Assembly (NCBI RefSeq): GCF_021462405.1
Contig: NZ_JAKEDU010000004.1
Coordinates: 1 to 64,000 of the forward strand
Length of the DNA: 64,000 nucleotides
Direction: 5' to 3'
DNA from: Thermus tengchongensis
GTDB taxonomy: Bacteria > Deinococcota > Deinococci > Deinococcales > Thermaceae
Under the pieces are notes generated by a model that searched no databases, was not told where the DNA came from, and worked only from the letters and a program-made list of their open reading frames with translations. A program made the translations under genes and the position numbers. Below, piece after piece: positions 39,547-48,128 of the stretch (its first letter is position 1; every line of letters begins with the position of its first letter).

Positions 39547-40244
39547 CGCAGGCGCCTCAGGGCCTCGGGGTGCCAGGCCAGGAGGAGGCCCTGCACCACC
39601 GCCAGGTTGGTGAAGAGGAAGAAGGCCATCTCCTCCACGGGTAGGCCGAAGGCCTTCACCCCCAGGGTGTAGGCCTCGGAGATCCACCAGATCCCCTCCC
39701 GGGTGATGGCCCAGAAGTCGGCGAACCAGAGGTAGAGGGTGGGGAGGAGGACCCCCAGGAGGAGGGGCTTCCGCCAGGCCCAAAGCAGGTCCCCCCCGAA
39801 GGCCCACTGGAGGACGAAGACCGGGGTGAAGTAGGCCAGGATGAGGCCCAGGTAGAGGTAGGGCCCCCCGAGAGCCAGGAGCATCACGCCCAAGGCGGTT
39901 AGGAGGAGCCAGAGCCCACCCCCCACCACCCGGGCAAGGCCCGGGCCGGGGCTTGGGGGCTCCCCCCCCAGGCGGAGGAGGAGGGCTCCGGTGAGAAGGG
40001 GCTGGAGGAGGAAGAAGAGGTACTCCTCCAAGGGCACGTACCCGATGCGGAGGAGCACCCGCCCCTCGGGGTAGCCCCAGACCCCCTTCCAGACCAGGTA
40101 GTTGTCCCAGGGGGTGGTGTAGAGAAAGGCGATGAGGGGCATGAGGAGGTAGGCCCAAAGCCTTGGGGCCCTGGGCCGGGCCCAGAGGAGGAGCAGGAGG
40201 AGGGGGGGCAGGAGGAAGACCAGGTGGAACCCCAGGTAGGTCAT
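39543..40244 (-). CDS. Lycopene beta-cyclase, CrtYcd-fused (CarR-type) membrane protein
   Basis: 233 residues, about seven membrane segments in two similar halves. Each half has the lycopene-cyclase-domain motif P-x-E-E: VPLEEYLFFLLQ in the first and LPVEEMAFFLFTN in the second, with PWDNYLV in the first. This is the fused heterodimeric-type cyclase of archaea, Thermus and fungi, unrelated to CrtY/CrtL flavoproteins. It makes beta-carotene from lycopene, supplying both CYP175A1 and the Blh dioxygenase. ATG 40244 overlaps the P450 gene by 4 bp. Confidence 0.88.
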   Translation of the reverse strand: MTYLGFHLVFLLPPLLLLLLWARPRAPRLWAYLLMPLIAFLYTTPWDNYLVWKGVWGYPEGRVLLRIGYVPLEEYLFFLLQPLLTGALLLRLGGEPPSPGPGLARVVGGGLWLLLTALGVMLLALGGPYLYLGLILAYFTPVFVLQWAFGGDLLWAWRKPLLLGVLLPTLYLWFADFWAITREGIWWISEAYTLGVKAFGLPVEEMAFFLFTNLAVVQGLLLAWHPEALRRLR

Positions 40245-41404
40245 GCCCCCTCCAGGGTAACCCAAAGGCCCCCTTGGGGCCGCAGGGTGACCCCGGCGTG
40301 CACCTTGGGGGCGGGGAGAGGGGGAAGGCGGAAGCGGCGGAAGAAGGCCCTGAGGGCCACGGGTCCTTCCAAGAGGGCGAAGTCCCGCCCCAGGCAGAGC
40401 CTCTTCCCCAGGCCGAAGGGGAAGTAGCGCCCGGAAGGCGTGCCCCTTTGCCCCAGGAAGCGCTCGGGCAGGAAGGCATCCCCATCGGGGAAATAGAGGC
40501 GGTGGGTCACGTAGGGGGAGAGGACCACCGTGGTGCCCGCGGGCACCTGTTCCTCCCCCAGGTCCAGGGGGGCTTCCGCCTTGCGGGTGAGGATCCAGGC
40601 GGGGGGGTAGAGCCTCAAGGCCTCCTGGAAGGCGGCCAGGGCGTGGGCCTCGCTTTGGGCCACCTTCTCTTGCCAGTCCGGCCGGTGGGAAAGGAGGAAG
40701 AGGCTCCAGGTGAGGGCGCTGGCCGTGGTCTCGTGCCCCGCCACCAGGAGGGTTTTGGCCTCGGCCAGGGCCCGCTCCCGGGGAAGGGCGGAGAGGGGAG
40801 GCTCTTCCAGGAGGGGAAGGGCGGCTTCTTCCAGCGCCCTTTTGTTTTGGTGGAAGCGCCCCTCCGCCAGGAGGTCCAGCCGGGAGAAGGGGTTCTGCAT
40901 GCGCTCGATGATCCGCTCCAGGGCGGAGAGGGCCAGCTCGGCGATCCTTTCCGGCAGGGGCCGGCCCCAAAGGGCTCGGCCCAGGAAGCTCAGGGAGAGG
41001 TGCAGCATCTCCCGGTCCAGGTCCCGGCGTTCCCCAGGCTGCCAGGAGGCGAAGAACCCCTCGGCCTCCGCCTCGAGGGCCGGGCGGTAGGCGGCCACCG
41101 CCTTGGGCAGGAAGGGGTCCTTGAGGGCCTTGCGGGCCTTTTGGTAGGCCTCCCCCCAGTCGGTGAGCAGGCCCCGCCCCGTGAGGCGGGAAAGTTCCCG
41201 GTACTGGAAGGTGGCCTTGACATCCGGCCCCAGGAGGACCCGTTCCACGCCCTCCGGGTCAAACACCAGGTGTAGGGGCATGCCCGGCAGGGGCAGGCGC
41301 AGCCGGGGATGGGCCCTACCCCAGTCCAGGAGGGTGCTCAAAGGGTCTTCCCGGAGGCGCCTTAGGTCGGGCAAGGCCCGTTTAAGGTCTAGGACGGCCG
41401 TCAT
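40241..41404 (-). CDS. Cytochrome P450 CYP175A1-type beta-carotene hydroxylase
   Basis: 387 residues, collinear with CYP175A1 of T. thermophilus. I-helix AGHETTASALTW, ExxR in FQEALRLYPP, and heme-ligand loop FPFGLGKRLCLGR. It hydroxylates the rings of beta-carotene at C3 and C3' to zeaxanthin. Soluble, unusually thermostable family member fed by ferredoxin and a ferredoxin reductase from elsewhere. The N-terminus differs somewhat from the reference but the Thermus ATG 41404 start gives the same length. Confidence 0.94.
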   Translation of the reverse strand: MTAVLDLKRALPDLRRLREDPLSTLLDWGRAHPRLRLPLPGMPLHLVFDPEGVERVLLGPDVKATFQYRELSRLTGRGLLTDWGEAYQKARKALKDPFLPKAVAAYRPALEAEAEGFFASWQPGERRDLDREMLHLSLSFLGRALWGRPLPERIAELALSALERIIERMQNPFSRLDLLAEGRFHQNKRALEEAALPLLEEPPLSALPRERALAEAKTLLVAGHETTASALTWSLFLLSHRPDWQEKVAQSEAHALAAFQEALRLYPPAWILTRKAEAPLDLGEEQVPAGTTVVLSPYVTHRLYFPDGDAFLPERFLGQRGTPSGRYFPFGLGKRLCLGRDFALLEGPVALRAFFRRFRLPPLPAPKVHAGVTLRPQGGLWVTLEGA

Positions 41405-41413
41405 GGGGCTATC

Positions 41414-41593
41414 CTAGCGGCGGATGAGGGGGCAGTAGCCCGTGCGGGCCATGAGGAAGGCCAGGAGGGCCAGGCCCAGGAAGAGGAGCCTCTCCTCCCG
41501 CAAAAGGGCCAAGAGGAGAAAGAGGGCCGCCAGGTTGTAGCGGATCAGAGCTATGGTCCGGAGGGCTTTTTGGGGGTTTCTCACCCGGAACAT
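41414..41593 (-). CDS. DUF2892 (YgaP-type) small membrane protein
   Basis: 59 residues, read from ATG 41593 to TAG 41416-41414. A basic N-terminus (FRVRNPQKALRTIALIRYN) is followed by two hydrophobic stretches and a tail TGYCPLIRR, the G-[YF]-C-P-L signature of DUF2892 transmembrane proteins (as in the C-terminal part of YgaP). It sits between phr and the P450 gene on the same strand with a 9-bp downstream gap, so it belongs to the carotenoid operon. Function unknown; the single Cys could take part in redox or sulfane-sulfur chemistry. Confidence 0.75.
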   Translation of the reverse strand: MFRVRNPQKALRTIALIRYNLAALFLLLALLREERLLFLGLALLAFLMARTGYCPLIRR

Positions 41594-41637
41594 GGCCCGA
41601 GCCTACCCTGCCGCCCCCCCAGAGGGTGTGGCCCGGC

Positions 41638-42897
41638 CTACCCTCGGACCAGCCTCTGGGCCAGCCCCAGGTAGCGCCTGCGGGCCTCCCCGAGGTCCAC
41701 TATGGGGTCCTTGGGCTCGTAGGAGGGGTACTCGGGGGCCCAGCGCCGGAGCCAGGCTCCTTCGGGGTCGTGCCGCCGGCCTTGCTCCACCAGGTTAAAG
41801 ACCCGGAAGTAGGGGGCGGCGTCCACCCCCAGGCCCCCCGCCCACTGCCAGCCCTGGAGGTTCTGGGGGGTATCCCCGTCCAGGAGCAGGTCCCTGAAGC
41901 GGGCCTCCGCCTTCTGCCAGGGGAGGAGGAGGTACTTCACCGCGAACTGGGCCACCGCCATCCGCGCCCGGTTGGAGAGGAAGCCGGTGGCGTGGAGCTC
42001 CCGCATGGCCGCGTCCACCAGGGGTACGCCCGTCTTGCCCAGGTACCAGGCCAGGAAGAGCTCCTCGTCCTCCTGCCAGGGCAGGGCCTCATAGCGCGCG
42101 TCCAGGGCCCTTTCCCGCATCCAGGGAAAGTGGTAGAGGAGGTGGTAGGAGAAGTCCCGCCACAGGAGCTCACTGACCCACTTCCTCGCCCCCTCGCCCC
42201 CTTGCCTCAGGGCCTCCCAAGCCGCCTGGCGGGGGGAGAGGACCCCCAGGGTGAAGTAGGGGGAAAGCCGCGAGCCCCCCTCCCCGTCCAGCCGGTCCCG
42301 CTCCTGGGGGTAGCGGGGGAGCTTCGCCCCCAGGAAGGCCCGTAGCCTGGCCCAGGCCGCCTCCTCCCCCGGCTCGGGCAGGGGGATGTCGGCGGCCTCT
42401 TCCGGCACCTCCCCCTCCTCAGGGGCCCGGGGCAGGGCCTCGGGGGCGGGCAGGGGCGGGTCGACCCCTTGAAGGTTCCGGCTGAAGGGGGTGTAGACCC
42501 GGTAGGCCCGGGGCAGGTCGGGAGGGACGAGATGGGGGGCGGGGAGGAGGTGGAGGGGAATGGGGAGGGCTTCCCGCACTCGCTCGTCCCGGAGGCGCCC
42601 GTAAGGGGTGTAGCTCTTCAGGGCGTAGACGGCTTTGGCCCTAAGCGCCCTCGCCGCCTTAGGCACTTCCTCCCAGGGAAGGCCCTGCCGCACCCAGAGG
42701 CTTCCTCCCCGTTTCCGGTAGGCCTCCCGCAGGGTCCGCACGTTTTCCAGAAACCAGGCCCTGCGCCTGGGAGAGGCGGCGGCCAGGTTGTTGGGATCCA
42801 AGACCACGAGTCCCACGAGGGGTCCCGAACGGAGGGCTTCCCAGAGGGCTGGGTGGTCGGCTAGCCGGAGGTCTGCCCGGTGCCAGACCAGAAACAT
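41638..42897 (-). CDS. phr: Deoxyribodipyrimidine photolyase (CPD photolyase)
   Basis: 419 residues, one less than T. thermophilus photolyase and collinear with it. N-terminal antenna-binding Rossmann domain (LVWHRADLRLADHPAL...) and C-terminal FAD domain with GGSRLSPYFTLGVLSPR, VDAAMRELHATGFLSNRARM and WQWAGGLGVDAAPYFRVFNL. The reference protein uses FMN as antenna. It splits cyclobutane pyrimidine dimers with blue light. Second gene of the light-induced carotenoid operon, matching control by CarH/LitR and LdrP. Confidence 0.95.
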   Translation of the reverse strand: MFLVWHRADLRLADHPALWEALRSGPLVGLVVLDPNNLAAASPRRRAWFLENVRTLREAYRKRGGSLWVRQGLPWEEVPKAARALRAKAVYALKSYTPYGRLRDERVREALPIPLHLLPAPHLVPPDLPRAYRVYTPFSRNLQGVDPPLPAPEALPRAPEEGEVPEEAADIPLPEPGEEAAWARLRAFLGAKLPRYPQERDRLDGEGGSRLSPYFTLGVLSPRQAAWEALRQGGEGARKWVSELLWRDFSYHLLYHFPWMRERALDARYEALPWQEDEELFLAWYLGKTGVPLVDAAMRELHATGFLSNRARMAVAQFAVKYLLLPWQKAEARFRDLLLDGDTPQNLQGWQWAGGLGVDAAPYFRVFNLVEQGRRHDPEGAWLRRWAPEYPSYEPKDPIVDLGEARRRYLGLAQRLVRG

Positions 42898-42922
42898 ACG
42901 CCCAGCCTAGCGGGGCTTCGCC

Positions 42923-43771
42923 CTAGGCTTCCGTAGCCGGTACCCCGTTTCGCGAGAGGAGGAGGGCTTTGGGAAGAAGCCGGAGCCGTTCCCAGGTTCC
43001 CAGATGGGCCCGGTGGCGCAGGTTGTCGTAGCCGAAGAGGCGGAGCTTGTCCAGGATGCCTTGGTACTGGAGGGCGGCCATGGCGATGGCGGCGCGGCCC
43101 CGCTTAAGCCCGGAGAGTCCGGAAAGGCCCTCGCGGTAAAGGTCTCGAGCCTTGGTCTCCAGGTGGGCCATGAGGGCCCGGTACTGGGGGGTGATGCGCC
43201 CCTCGCGCAGGTCCGAGAGGGCTACGCCAAAGCGGTCCAGGAGTTCCGTGGGCAGGTACACCCGGCCCCGCTCCAGGTCCTCCCCCACGTCCCGCAGGAT
43301 GTTGGTGAGCTGCATGGCCTGCCCTAGGCGCACGGCCTTGGCCTCCACCTCCGGGCCACCCCCTGCGATGGGGGCGATCATCCGGCCCACCGTCCCCGCC
43401 ACCCGGTAGCAGTAGACCATGAGGTCGTCTTCCGTGCCAAGGCGTACGGGACCCAGGTCGGTGAGGAAGCCCTCCCGCATGTCCCGGAAGGCCTCGAGGG
43501 GGATGGGCCAGCGCTCCAGGGCCCAGGCCAGGCCCTTTTCCCACTCCTCCTTAGGCCTTCCTTCATAGGCCCTTTCCACCCCCCGCCACCAGGCTTCCAG
43601 GCTAGCCGCCCCACCCTCCGGCCCATCCACCGCCTCATCCCCAAGCCGGCAGGCGGTGTAGACCGCCCAGGCTCCCTTGCGCTCGGTGGGAGGGAAGAGG
43701 AGGCTTCCCAGGTAAAAGGTGGTGGAATGGCGGCGAATAAGGTCCAGGAGGGGCTTCCAATTGGGCTCCAT
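42923..43771 (-). CDS. crtB: Phytoene synthase
   Basis: 282 residues. Both Asp-rich Mg-diphosphate motifs are present: RLGDEAVD (first DxxxD) and [18 protein letters not shown] (second). It condenses two GGPP to phytoene, the first committed carotenoid step. ATG 43771 is the better start because the preceding -10-like box ends ten bases before it; the open frame begins three codons earlier. First gene of the leftward carotenoid operon. Confidence 0.95.
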   Translation of the reverse strand: MEPNWKPLLDLIRRHSTTFYLGSLLFPPTERKGAWAVYTACRLGDEAVDGPEGGAASLEAWWRGVERAYEGRPKEEWEKGLAWALERWPIPLEAFRDMREGFLTDLGPVRLGTEDDLMVYCYRVAGTVGRMIAPIAGGGPEVEAKAVRLGQAMQLTNILRDVGEDLERGRVYLPTELLDRFGVALSDLREGRITPQYRALMAHLETKARDLYREGLSGLSGLKRGRAAIAMAALQYQGILDKLRLFGYDNLRHRAHLGTWERLRLLPKALLLSRNGVPATEA

Positions 43772-43841
43772 ATTGGCCACATTTTAAGTGCTCGATTTCA
43801 GAGAGTTTTGTCCCGGACACACTTTAAACCTGTACGTAAGC
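43772..43841 (-). promoter_or_regulatory. crtB promoter with poor -35 and candidate activator/CarH sites
   Basis: TAAAAT (minus strand of 43781-43786) makes a good -10 for crtB with an almost leaderless start, but the -35 position (43804-43809) reads AAAACT, poor for sigma-A. This fits activation by LdrP. A perfect palindrome TGTCC-G-GGACA (43809-43819 region) is the only obvious symmetric site. Activation by LdrP and derepression by CarH/LitR are established for T. thermophilus; the exact sites here are inferred. Confidence 0.45.
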
Positions 43842-43870
43842 TTGACAAAACCTTATCGGCCTCATATCCT
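43842..43870 (+). promoter_or_regulatory. litR/carH promoter with candidate CarH operator
   Basis: Consensus TTGACA (43842-43847), a 17-bp spacer and TATCCT (43865-43870); the ATG is at 43877, so the mRNA is leaderless or nearly so. TGTCC (43809), TGTAC (43831) and TTGAC (43842) lie at multiples of 11 bp and run into the -35. CarH tetramers bind 11-bp direct repeats over their own -35, which fits self-repression in the dark. Confidence 0.6.
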
Positions 43871-43876
43871 AAGGGC

Positions 43877-44713
43877 ATGACCCGGCCTGGGGTGTACAGC
43901 ATCGGCGAGGTGGAGGCCATGACCGGCCTTTCCGCGGAGGTCCTTAGGCAGTGGGAGAGGCGCTACGGCTTCCCCAAGCCGGAAAGAACGCCGGGTGGGC
44001 ACCGCCTTTACCGGGAGGAGGACGTGCAGGCCCTCAAGGTCATCCGCCGCTGGCTGGACGAAGGGGCCAGTCCCCAGGTGGCTATCCGCCGCTACCTAGC
44101 CCAGGAGGCCCGGCCAGAGGAGCTTCCTCGGGAGCTCCTTTCCGCCCTCATGGAGGCGGATCTTCCCCGGGCCGAGACCCTTTTCCGCCGGGGGGTCAAG
44201 CTCTTGGGGCCGGAAGGGGCCTTGAGGGGGCTTTTGGTGCCCGTACTTAAGGAGGTGGGGGAGGGTTGGCACCGGGGAGAGGTGAGCGTGGCCCAGGAAC
44301 ACCTGGCGACCCAGTTCCTGCGTTCCCGCTTGCAGGAGCTCCTGGACCTGGCGGGTTACCCCCGGGGGGCTCCCATCCTGGTGACCACCCCCCCTGGGGA
44401 ACGGCACGAGCTCGGGGCCATGCTGGCCGCTTACTATCTAAGGCGGCGAGGATTTCCGGCCCTGTACCTGGGGCCTGACACCCCCCTCCCGGACCTGGAG
44501 GGCCTCGCCCGGGAGCTGGGGGCCCAGGCGGTGGTGCTTTCCGTTCTGCTCCCAGAAACCCTCAAAGCCCTTCCTGAGGGCTCCCTGAAGGGCCTTGCTC
44601 CCAGGGTCTTCCTGGGCGGTCAGGGAGTGGATGCGGAGACGGCCCATCGTCTTGGGGCGGTCTATGCGCCGGATCTGGAGGCCTTGCTCAAGGCACTGGA
44701 GGAGGGAGCATGA
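43877..44713 (+). CDS. litR: AdoCbl-dependent light-sensing repressor CarH/LitR
   Basis: 278 residues. MerR-type DNA-binding domain (about 1-75: [39 protein letters not shown] without the long quoting of its rest), a helical bundle with Trp131, Glu141 and His142, and a Rossmann B12-binding domain with His177 in GERHELG; these residues coincide in number with those of T. thermophilus CarH. In the dark AdoCbl-bound tetramers repress; light breaks the Co-C bond and the protein leaves DNA. It controls the carotenoid/photolyase operon next to it. Overlaps ldrP by 4 bp. Confidence 0.95.
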   Translation: MTRPGVYSIGEVEAMTGLSAEVLRQWERRYGFPKPERTPGGHRLYREEDVQALKVIRRWLDEGASPQVAIRRYLAQEARPEELPRELLSALMEADLPRAETLFRRGVKLLGPEGALRGLLVPVLKEVGEGWHRGEVSVAQEHLATQFLRSRLQELLDLAGYPRGAPILVTTPPGERHELGAMLAAYYLRRRGFPALYLGPDTPLPDLEGLARELGAQAVVLSVLLPETLKALPEGSLKGLAPRVFLGGQGVDAETAHRLGAVYAPDLEALLKALEEGA

Positions 44714-45297
44714 AGAGGTTTGGCCGTAAAGAGGTGGTGTTTTTGGCCGGTGACCGGGCGGACACCCTGTACCGGTTGCAGACGGGTCTGGTGCGCATCG
44801 TGGAGCTTCTGCCCGATGGGCGCACCCTCACCCTGCGCCACGTGCTGCCCGGGGATTACTTCGGCGAGGAGGCCCTGGAGGGCCGGCGCTACCGCTACGC
44901 CGCCGAGGCCATGACCGAGGTGGTGGTGGAAGGGTTGGACCCCAGAACCATGAGCCATGAGGCCCTGCACCAGGTGGCTCGGAATCTGGCCCGGCAGATG
45001 CGCCGGGTCCAGGCCTACGAAGCCCACCTGCAGACGGGGGAGCTTAGGGCCCGCATCGCCCGCTACCTTCTCTTCCTGGCCGATACTCCGGCTTCCCACC
45101 GGGATGAGCGGGGCCTGTACGTGACCGCTTCCCACGAGGAGATCGCCGACGCCACCGCTTCCACCCGGGAGTCGGTGTCCAAGATCCTCTCCGACCTGCG
45201 CCGGGAGGGTCTCATCGACACCGCTTACCGCAAGGTGTATCTTCTGGACTTGAAGGCCCTGGAGCAGGAAGCGGAGGGCTTTCTGGAAGCTGCCTAG
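44710..45297 (+). CDS. ldrP: CRP/FNR-family activator LdrP (TTHB099-like)
   Basis: 195 residues, the same length as T. thermophilus TTHB099. An N-terminal cyclic-nucleotide-like beta-roll (about 5-80; [13 protein letters not shown]) lacks the usual cAMP-phosphate Arg/Ser pattern, then a dimer helix and a winged helix with [30 protein letters not shown]. The homologue activates crtB-phr in an effector-independent way and is itself derepressed by light through LitR. Co-transcribed with litR. Confidence 0.92.
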   Translation: MKRFGRKEVVFLAGDRADTLYRLQTGLVRIVELLPDGRTLTLRHVLPGDYFGEEALEGRRYRYAAEAMTEVVVEGLDPRTMSHEALHQVARNLARQMRRVQAYEAHLQTGELRARIARYLLFLADTPASHRDERGLYVTASHEEIADATASTRESVSKILSDLRREGLIDTAYRKVYLLDLKALEQEAEGFLEAA

Positions 45298-46161
45298 ATG
45301 CGCGTCTTGGTGGTTGGGGGCACCGGGTTTGTGGGCCGCCACGTGGTGGCCCGTCTGCTCCAGGGGGAGCACACCCCCCTGGTCCTGGCCCGCACCCCCC
45401 GGGACCTACCCCCGGAGGCGGTCTTCCTCCAAGGGGATATCACCCGGGAGGTGCCGGACCTCGCTGGAGTGGAGGCCGCCATCTACCTGGCGGGGATCAT
45501 CCGGGAAAGGGGACAGACCTTCCGACAGGTCCATGTGGAGGGGGTGAGGAACCTCCTCTTAGGCCTGAAACAGGCGGGGGTGGGCCGGGTGCTCCACATG
45601 TCGGCCTTGGGGGCGAGGCGGGGTACGGGAAGCCGCTATTACGAGACCAAGGCGGAGGGCGAGGAGCTGGTGCGGAATAGCGGCCTGAGCTATGCCATCT
45701 TCCGCCCGAGCCTCATCTTTGGCCCGGGGGACGAGTTCTTCGGCGGGGTGCTCCGAGGGTTGGTCTGCGCCCCCTTGCCCTTTGTGCCCCTCATCGGGGA
45801 TGGGAGCTTCCCCTTTCGCCCTGTCTACGTGGGGGATGTGGCCGAGGCCTTCGCCCAAGCCTTGGAGCGGGGCCTCGAGGGGACCTACGACCTGGTGGGG
45901 CCCAGGGAGTACACCTTCCGGGAGCTCCTGGAGCTCACCATGGCGGCCGTGGGCCGAAAAAAGCCCTTCCTGCCCATCCCCCTCCCCCTCATGGACCTGG
46001 CGGTGCCCCTCCTCTCCCTCCTGCCCTTCGCCCCCATCACCCGGGACCAGTACCTCATGCTGAAGGGAGGAAACACCGCCCCCTTCCCCGAGGCCCTAAG
46101 GGACCTCCTCCCGGCCCCCAAGCCCTTGGAGGAGGTCCTCCCCAGCTACCTCAGGTGCTAG
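45298..46161 (+). CDS. NAD(P)-binding protein, NDUFA9-like atypical SDR
   Basis: 287 residues. Rossmann start LVVGGTGFVGRHVVARLL, then DITREVPDLAGVEAAIYLAGI, STK-type RYYETKAEGEELV in place of the classical YxxxK, and a C-terminal hydrophobic section. Resembles the complex I NDUFA9-like/atypical SDR group, often of unproven activity, sometimes reducing or binding prenyl-type molecules. It begins one base after the ldrP stop, so it is expressed with the light regulators; a role in pigment or quinone metabolism is possible but unproven. Confidence 0.8.
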   Translation: MRVLVVGGTGFVGRHVVARLLQGEHTPLVLARTPRDLPPEAVFLQGDITREVPDLAGVEAAIYLAGIIRERGQTFRQVHVEGVRNLLLGLKQAGVGRVLHMSALGARRGTGSRYYETKAEGEELVRNSGLSYAIFRPSLIFGPGDEFFGGVLRGLVCAPLPFVPLIGDGSFPFRPVYVGDVAEAFAQALERGLEGTYDLVGPREYTFRELLELTMAAVGRKKPFLPIPLPLMDLAVPLLSLLPFAPITRDQYLMLKGGNTAPFPEALRDLLPAPKPLEEVLPSYLRC

Positions 46162-47356
46162 GGAGCCCCCCTTGCGGGGCGCGTTCGTTTTCCAGACGGC
46201 AGGCGGGGCGGAGGCGCACCCCCAGGGCCGTGCCCAGCAGGGCGAACACCCCCCAGAGGGGCCCGTGCAAGCTGAAGGAGGCCGTGCCCCCCAGGTAGGC
46301 CCCGATGTTGCACCCCGCGGCCAGGCGGGCCCCGTAGCCCATGAGGACCCCGCCCAGGAAGACCCCCAGGTGGGTGGTCCAGGGGATGCGCCGCAGGTCC
46401 CGGAAGCGCAGCGCTCCCCCTAGGGCGGCCCCCAGGAAGGCCCCCAGAAAGAGGCCGAAGTTGGTCACGCTGGTGGGGTCCTTGAGGACGCTCTCCTGGA
46501 GCCGTTCGGCGAAGGCGGGGTTGTGGAAGAGGGCCCACTCCACCACGGGAAAGCCCAGGCCCTCCGCCAGCTTGCCTCCCCAAAGGGCGAAGGCCGCGGT
46601 CACCCCCCAGGGCCTTCCCTGGAGCAGGAGGAGAAGGAGGCTGCCCACCGCCAAGACGGCGGCCCCTCCCACCAGGCTCCAGGGCCCGAAGAGGGGGTGG
46701 GTGGCCTCCTTGCGGAGGAGGGGCTCCACCCTCCCGGTGCGCCGCCGCTCCACCCCCGCCACCATCAGGTAGAGGAGGCCCAGAAGCCCCAGCCAGAGGG
46801 CCAGGCCCAGGTAGGGGGAGGGGAACCAGGTGAGGGCGCTCCCCGGGGCCCAGGCGGGGAGGGCTTGCCAGAAGGGCAGGTGGAAGACCCCGAGGAGGGA
46901 GCCCACCATGAAACCCAGGAGAACCAGGATGCCGCGGGTGTCCCCGCTCCCCGTGTGGTAGAGGGTTCCCGAGGCGCAGCCGTCCCCGAGCTGCATCCCA
47001 ACGCCGAAGAGGAAGGCCCCCACCAGGAGGGCCAGCCCCACGGGCACCACGAAGCCCTGCACCGGCTGGCCGAAGGCCTCCCCCTGCGCCAGGAAGGGGA
47101 AGAAGAGAAGGCACGCCAGGGCGAAGAGGAGGAAGTGGGCCCTAAGGAGCCGGCTTTCCCCCGTGAGCAGGAAGCGGCGGAAGCCCGAGGCGAAGCCGAA
47201 CTTGGCGTGGAAGAGGGCCATGCCAAGGAGCACCGCCACCCAAAAGGCTGCAAGGAGCCTTACACCTGAAGCCTGGTAAACCGCCCAAGAGAGCCCTCCA
47301 GCGACCAGGAAAAAGAGGAGGAGGGGTAAAGGTTGGGGTCGCTCCGTCCGTTCCAT
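46151..47356 (-). CDS. YeeE/YedE family sulfur-compound transporter
   Basis: 401 residues, about ten or more membrane segments in two inverted halves. The two half-signatures are present: GVGMQLGDGCASGTLYHTGSGD in the first and GYGARLAAGCNIGAYLGGTAS in the second, each with the Cys that passes thiosulfate in TsuA-type channels. It likely imports thiosulfate or other sulfane sulfur, or selenium compounds in some relatives. ATG 47356 has GGAGG upstream and a good promoter. Overlaps the convergent SDR by 11 bp. Confidence 0.88.
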   Translation of the reverse strand: MERTERPQPLPLLLFFLVAGGLSWAVYQASGVRLLAAFWVAVLLGMALFHAKFGFASGFRRFLLTGESRLLRAHFLLFALACLLFFPFLAQGEAFGQPVQGFVVPVGLALLVGAFLFGVGMQLGDGCASGTLYHTGSGDTRGILVLLGFMVGSLLGVFHLPFWQALPAWAPGSALTWFPSPYLGLALWLGLLGLLYLMVAGVERRRTGRVEPLLRKEATHPLFGPWSLVGGAAVLAVGSLLLLLLQGRPWGVTAAFALWGGKLAEGLGFPVVEWALFHNPAFAERLQESVLKDPTSVTNFGLFLGAFLGAALGGALRFRDLRRIPWTTHLGVFLGGVLMGYGARLAAGCNIGAYLGGTASFSLHGPLWGVFALLGTALGVRLRPACRLENERAPQGGLPST

Positions 47357-47362
47357 GCCTCC

Positions 47363-47390
47363 ATGGTACCCATGAGTGTGTAAAAGTCAA
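47363..47390 (-). promoter_or_regulatory. Promoter of the YeeE/YedE gene
   Basis: On the minus strand TTGACT (47385-47390) and TACCAT (47363-47368) are 16 bp apart, followed by GGAGG and the ATG at 47356. Repeat copy E begins 13 bp upstream of the -35. Confidence 0.6.
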
Positions 47391-47402
47391 GGGTATATGG
47401 GC

Positions 47403-47509
47403 CTAAGCACCCGCACGCAAAGGTTGCTCCACCGGCCAAAAGCCAAAGTGACGTGTTCATGGCCTTTTTGGGGCCCCCGTTGTGGCGCAAGCCACGACGG
47501 GGTACTTAG
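47403..47509 (-). repeat. MITE-like element, copy E (107 bp, inverted)
   Basis: Opposite orientation to the other four copies. Ends CTAAGCACCCGC and GGGGTACTTAG give the clearest terminal repeat, CTAAGYACCC. The hairpin (47478-47503) has one mismatch (GTTGTGG against CCACGAC). It separates the YeeE gene promoter from the end of the molybdoenzyme operon. Confidence 0.85.
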
Positions 47510-47516
47510 GAAAGAC

Positions 47517-47544
47517 CAACCCCAGGGTAGCTACCCTGGGATTC
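47517..47544 (-). terminator. Perfect 20-bp palindrome after the DOMON gene
   Basis: CCCAGGGTAGCTACCCTGGG (47521-47540) is a perfect palindrome 20 bp beyond the DOMON-gene stop. Followed on the minus strand by GTTGGTCTTTCC, it may end the molybdoenzyme operon; the T-run is weak, so a protein-binding site is also possible. Confidence 0.5.
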
Positions 47545-47560
47545 AAGCCCTTCAGAACCC

Positions 47561-48115
47561 TCAGAAGACGAAGTCCTCGAGGTACCAGCGCTCGGTCTTC
47601 TTGTGCTCCTCCTTGGGGTCCATCTTGGAGGCGTAGGCCAGCATGACGATCGTCTTCCTGCCCGGAACGATGTCCACGTCGGTGGGCTCCCCGGTTCTCA
47701 GCTTGCGGCTGAACTCCACCGTCCACTTGCCGCCCTCGTAGGTGGCTGCAACAGCGAGGATGGAGTTCTTGCCCCCTTCCCTTTCGTCCGCCACAGGGGC
47801 ACCGGTGCGCTTGGTTTGGTACATGTCCAGGGCCACCAGCTTGCCCCCTTCCATGTAGAAGAGGTACTGGTCGGCCCCTTTCTTCTTGTCCGTCTTCTCC
47901 GCCAGGAAGCCGATGCCGATCCAGCCCTTGCTCTCGCCCTCGAGGGCCAAGTAGAGGGTATCCCCCACCACGCTCCAGTAGAGGGTGATGCCGCTTTTGT
48001 CGTGCTTGAAGCTCTTGGCGTACTCGCCCCCAGCGATCTTGCCGTCCACCTTGGGCGCTTGGGCCAGCGCCGCACCTAGGGCCAGAACCAGAAGCCAGAC
48101 CAGAGCCTTTTTCAT
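47561..48115 (-). CDS. Exported DOMON-domain (heme b type) protein
   Basis: 184 residues: Sec signal peptide (about 1-19, ending ALAQA) and a single beta-sandwich with the DOMON pattern SGITLYWSVVGDTLYLALEGESKGWIGIGF. DOMON domains of ethylbenzene-dehydrogenase gamma type bind heme b or sugars in the periplasm. It ends the operon of the molybdopterin oxidoreductase, so it is a candidate electron-transfer subunit between the small membrane proteins and the periplasmic Fe-S/Mo subunits. Heme ligands cannot be assigned with certainty. Confidence 0.8.
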   Translation of the reverse strand: MKKALVWLLVLALGAALAQAPKVDGKIAGGEYAKSFKHDKSGITLYWSVVGDTLYLALEGESKGWIGIGFLAEKTDKKKGADQYLFYMEGGKLVALDMYQTKRTGAPVADEREGGKNSILAVAATYEGGKWTVEFSRKLRTGEPTDVDIVPGRKTIVMLAYASKMDPKEEHKKTERWYLEDFVF

Positions 48116-48128
48116 CGCTTACCTCCCT

